DNA of 7,570 nt from a bacterium (lineage in GTDB: Bacteria; Hydrothermota; UBA3073; JACQXS01; JAUWAR01). Below, piece by piece: positions 6,145 through 7,570 of this stretch. The DNA is taken from NCBI GenBank assembly GCA_030601965.1, contig JAUWAR010000062.1:1-7570 (forward strand), written 5' to 3'. The notes below the pieces were generated by a model that did not search any database, had not been told where the DNA came from, and saw only the letters and a program-made list of their open reading frames with translations. The translations under genes and the position numbers were made by a program. Numbering within the stretch: the first letter of the stretch is position 1; each line of letters begins with the position of its first letter.

Positions 6145-6236
6145 ATCTTCATATTAACAAATCTCCTATTTTTATGACTTTGTCGAGTTTTTTTATTTGC
6201 ACAGATAAAAAAATCTAAAATGTCAAGGTTCTCTTA

Positions 6237-7067
6237 TCACTTCACCAAATACATCTTCCTTGTTGAAACAAAGTGTAAATCCCGCTTCTGCGGGGTTGCT
6301 GTGTATCCGTCTCTAACACATAATCTATAGAAATAAATTCCACTTACCACTTTCTTGCCAGACTTATCTCTCCCGTTCCATCTGATACTATGATAACCAG
6401 CATTTCTATTATCACTCACAAGACTCACTATCTTCCGACCCAGGAGATTATAAATACTGATACTTACATCACTATCTTCAGCAAGTCTATATTTAATCCA
6501 TGTTGAGCCTATAAACGGATTTGGATAGTTCTGAAACAATTTTGTAGCCATCTTCCTTATTCCCTTATTATATTTCCACAAATAGTCCAATCTTTTTTGG
6601 TATATATTTACTATCTCCAAGTCATCAATTACCAACAAATTTTCCTCATTTCTCTCCTCTGCATTTTTACTCCAGTTAAAAGAACCCGTTAAAACTACAG
6701 CACTATCAATTACTGCTATCTTATTATGCATACAACCTGAGTGCCTATCCAGTGTGACTGGAATACCATTATTAAACAGGAAAGTTGCTTTACTATGCCT
6801 TCCCTTTGCTTGTTGTTTATCCATTAATATACGAATTTGCACCCCTCTATCTTCAACCCTGACAAGTGCATGAGCAATAGGTTCTGAAGTAAAGGAATAT
6901 ATAGCTATATCAATAGTTTTTTGAGCGTTATTTATATGAGTTATTACTTCGTTTGTGCATCCACCCTTTGGGCTAAAAAAAACTCTGGTATCTGCCTGTA
7001 GGTTAGCAGTTAAAAGGAACAGGACTACAGACCGGTAAATAGGTATTAAAACTCTATTAGAAAGCAT
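6237..7067 (-). CDS. Secreted single-HKD phospholipase-D-type nuclease with FlgD-like/sorting C-terminus
   Basis: The product is 276 residues. Residues 1-25 form a signal peptide (basic start, VVLFLLTA core, cleavage near LQA-DT). Residues 28-165 are a PLD-family nuclease domain: FSPKGGC, AQKTIDIAIYSFT, DRGVQIRILMDK, then HNKIAVID (H114, K116, D121) and GSFNWS (G128, S129, N131). With one HKD motif it should act as a dimer, like the Nuc-type endonucleases. Residues 177-276 (LFQNYPNPF ... ISIYNLLGRKI ... AGYHSIRWNGRD ... SGIYFYRL ... RKMYLVK) are a FlgD-like/type-A sorting domain, which suggests export to the surface or medium. The start ATG at 7067 has AGGA about 12 bases upstream; tandem stops TGA TAA end it. 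The segment PQKRDLHFVST near the end interrupts the usual tail and contains a hairpin (6281-6294). Confidence 0.85.
   Translation of the reverse strand: MLSNRVLIPIYRSVVLFLLTANLQADTRVFFSPKGGCTNEVITHINNAQKTIDIAIYSFTSEPIAHALVRVEDRGVQIRILMDKQQAKGRHSKATFLFNNGIPVTLDRHSGCMHNKIAVIDSAVVLTGSFNWSKNAEERNEENLLVIDDLEIVNIYQKRLDYLWKYNKGIRKMATKLFQNYPNPFIGSTWIKYRLAEDSDVSISIYNLLGRKIVSLVSDNRNAGYHSIRWNGRDKSGKKVVSGIYFYRLCVRDGYTATPQKRDLHFVSTRKMYLVK
6281..6294. repeat. Small hairpin CCCGC-TTCT-GCGGG inside the sorting domain
   Basis: A 5-bp GC stem with a TTCT loop lies in an otherwise AT-rich stretch of the secreted nuclease gene. It is read in frame as PQKRD, between GYTAT and TRKMYLVK, which are normally close together in this domain. 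Confidence 0.55.
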
Positions 7068-7081
7068 TCTTGTTTTCTTTC

Positions 7082-7118
7082 CTAACTACTAACTACTATC
7101 TACTAAATCTACTAACTA
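7082..7118. repeat. Heptamer repeat CTAACTA in the leader of the secreted nuclease
   Basis: CTAACTA occurs at 7082-7088 and 7089-7095, CTATCTA at 7096-7102, a 9-nt spacer CTAAATCTA follows, and CTAACTA recurs at 7112-7118. On the minus strand the array ends right at the AGGA ribosome-binding site and lies between it and a possible promoter. Confidence 0.75.
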
Positions 7119-7133
7119 CTTTTTAAATGTCAA
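7106..7133 (-). promoter_or_regulatory. Possible sigma-70 promoter for the secreted nuclease
   Basis: On the minus strand TTGACA (7133-7128) is followed after 16 nt by TAGATT (7111-7106). The -35 box is perfect and the -10 box is weak. One heptamer unit lies in the spacer and three lie downstream in the presumed leader. Confidence 0.3.
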
Positions 7134-7172
7134 ATAAAAAAGAGAAGAGATAATCATCTCAAACGATTTTCC

Positions 7173-7207
7173 TTGACTTGCCAAACTTCTTGCTATAAAA
7201 ATACAAT
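7173..7207 (+). promoter_or_regulatory. Possible promoter for yqgF/ruvX
   Basis: Two overlapping readings are possible: TTGACT (7173-7178) with TATAAA (7194-7199) at a short 15-nt spacing, or TTGCCA (7178-7183) with TACAAT (7202-7207) at 18 nt. Either would start transcription about 10-25 bases before the ATG at 7227. Confidence 0.35.
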
Positions 7208-7226
7208 AACAGAAAAAATTTATGGG

Positions 7227-7570
7227 ATGATTATCGCCATTGATTTAGGAGAAAAAAGGGTAGGAATAGCTATTACTTCTCTTGGCATACCTCAACCTTA
7301 TAAGACTGTAGCCAGGGATAACCTCATAACTACACTTCAGGAAATTATAAAGAATAACAAAGTAGAATCCGTTGTTATCGGCTTACCATTAAATATGGAT
7401 GGCACAAAAGGAGACAGAACAATTGAGGCAGAGAAATTTGCCAAAAAACTTAAAACTATATTTAATCTCCCTGTAATTCTACAGGATGAGAGGCTTACTA
7501 CCTGGGATGCTCGAAAGGTTATGTATAAAATGGGTAAAGAACCTCTAAAAGACAAATCTACTTTAAACCA
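7227..7570 (+). CDS. ruvX: YqgF/RuvX family pre-16S rRNA nuclease or Holliday-junction resolvase-like protein (3' end outside window)
   Basis: The 114 residues seen begin MIIAIDLGEKRVGIA, the RNase H-like first strand with catalytic D6 and the family DxGxKRxG signature. VVIGLPLNMDGTKGDR (49-64) and LQDERLTTWDA (85-95, with E88) are the other conserved blocks. KDKSTLN at the edge leads into the final helix, which would carry the last acidic residue. The family is usually about 135-150 residues, so some 25-30 are missing. YqgF matures the 5' end of 16S rRNA and was earlier proposed as a resolvase. The start is the ATG at 7227; the ATG at 7222 is in another frame and stops at once. It is transcribed divergently from the secreted nuclease, across 159 nt of intergenic DNA. 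Confidence 0.92.
   Translation, partial: MIIAIDLGEKRVGIAITSLGIPQPYKTVARDNLITTLQEIIKNNKVESVVIGLPLNMDGTKGDRTIEAEKFAKKLKTIFNLPVILQDERLTTWDARKVMYKMGKEPLKDKSTLN

Noticed and set aside
6203..6216. Rho-independent terminator after the secreted nuclease gene
   Set aside because: AGAT-A6-ATCT is only a 4-bp AU-rich stem and would not form a stable terminator.
6198..6226. Promoter upstream of the membrane-protein gene
   Set aside because: A perfect TTGACA is present on the minus strand at 6226-6221, but no acceptable -10 box lies 15-19 nt downstream.

Overview
The window looks like an AT-rich bacterial chromosome segment with standard-code genes. Sampled 60-base lines are roughly 25-35% GC in the left half and 37-50% GC in the block at about 4700-6130. 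A secreted protein ends in a FlgD-like/type-A sorting domain (QNYPNPF ... SGIYFYRL ... MYLVK). That tail is common in the FCB group and in candidate phyla such as WOR-3/Stahlbacteria and Cloacimonadota. Assignment to such a lineage is an inference from this one domain and the base composition; no rRNA or other marker is present.

Layout. Positions 1-4641 (+) hold an overlapping AddAB/RecB-like recombination locus. It consists of the C-terminal half of an AddB-like inactive helicase (1-1257), a separate PD-(D/E)XK nuclease with an AddB-type Fe-S cysteine pattern (1247-2047), and a UvrD/AddA-like helicase (2034-4319). The helicase's own C-terminal nuclease domain lies in another frame (about 4264-4641). 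Positions 4684-7067 (-) hold three genes: a secreted single-HKD phospholipase-D-type nuclease (7067-6237), a protein with two membrane segments and a PLD-like cytosolic domain (6133-5324), and a translationally coupled RNase D-like DEDDy exonuclease (5319-4684). At the right edge (+), yqgF/ruvX starts at 7227 and runs off the window.

The most unusual feature is the load of small repeats inside coding sequence. There are five unrelated short repeats with a period of exactly 7 nt (AAATCCG, CATCTCA, AACCGAT, ATGTTCN, CTAACTA). There is a GC-rich palindromic element in three related copies (CCGCCTGCC...GGCAGG), two of which sit in 54-bp in-frame insertions bounded by 10-bp direct repeats. There is also an approximately 80-bp hairpin read through in frame, a 9-nt tandem repeat, and several smaller hairpins. 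The ATGTTCN heptamer array sits exactly where the AddA-like gene is out of frame. Removing one unit would join the helicase to its nuclease domain as a protein of about 866 residues. This could be a dead gene, a sequencing error, or a reversible on/off switch.

How the genes may work together: the plus-strand cluster would form a two-subunit double-strand-break resection machine like AddAB. The coupled pair on the minus strand (membrane PLD-like protein plus RNase D-like exonuclease) is richer in GC, appears to contain almost none of the repeats, and may be an acquired module of unknown function.
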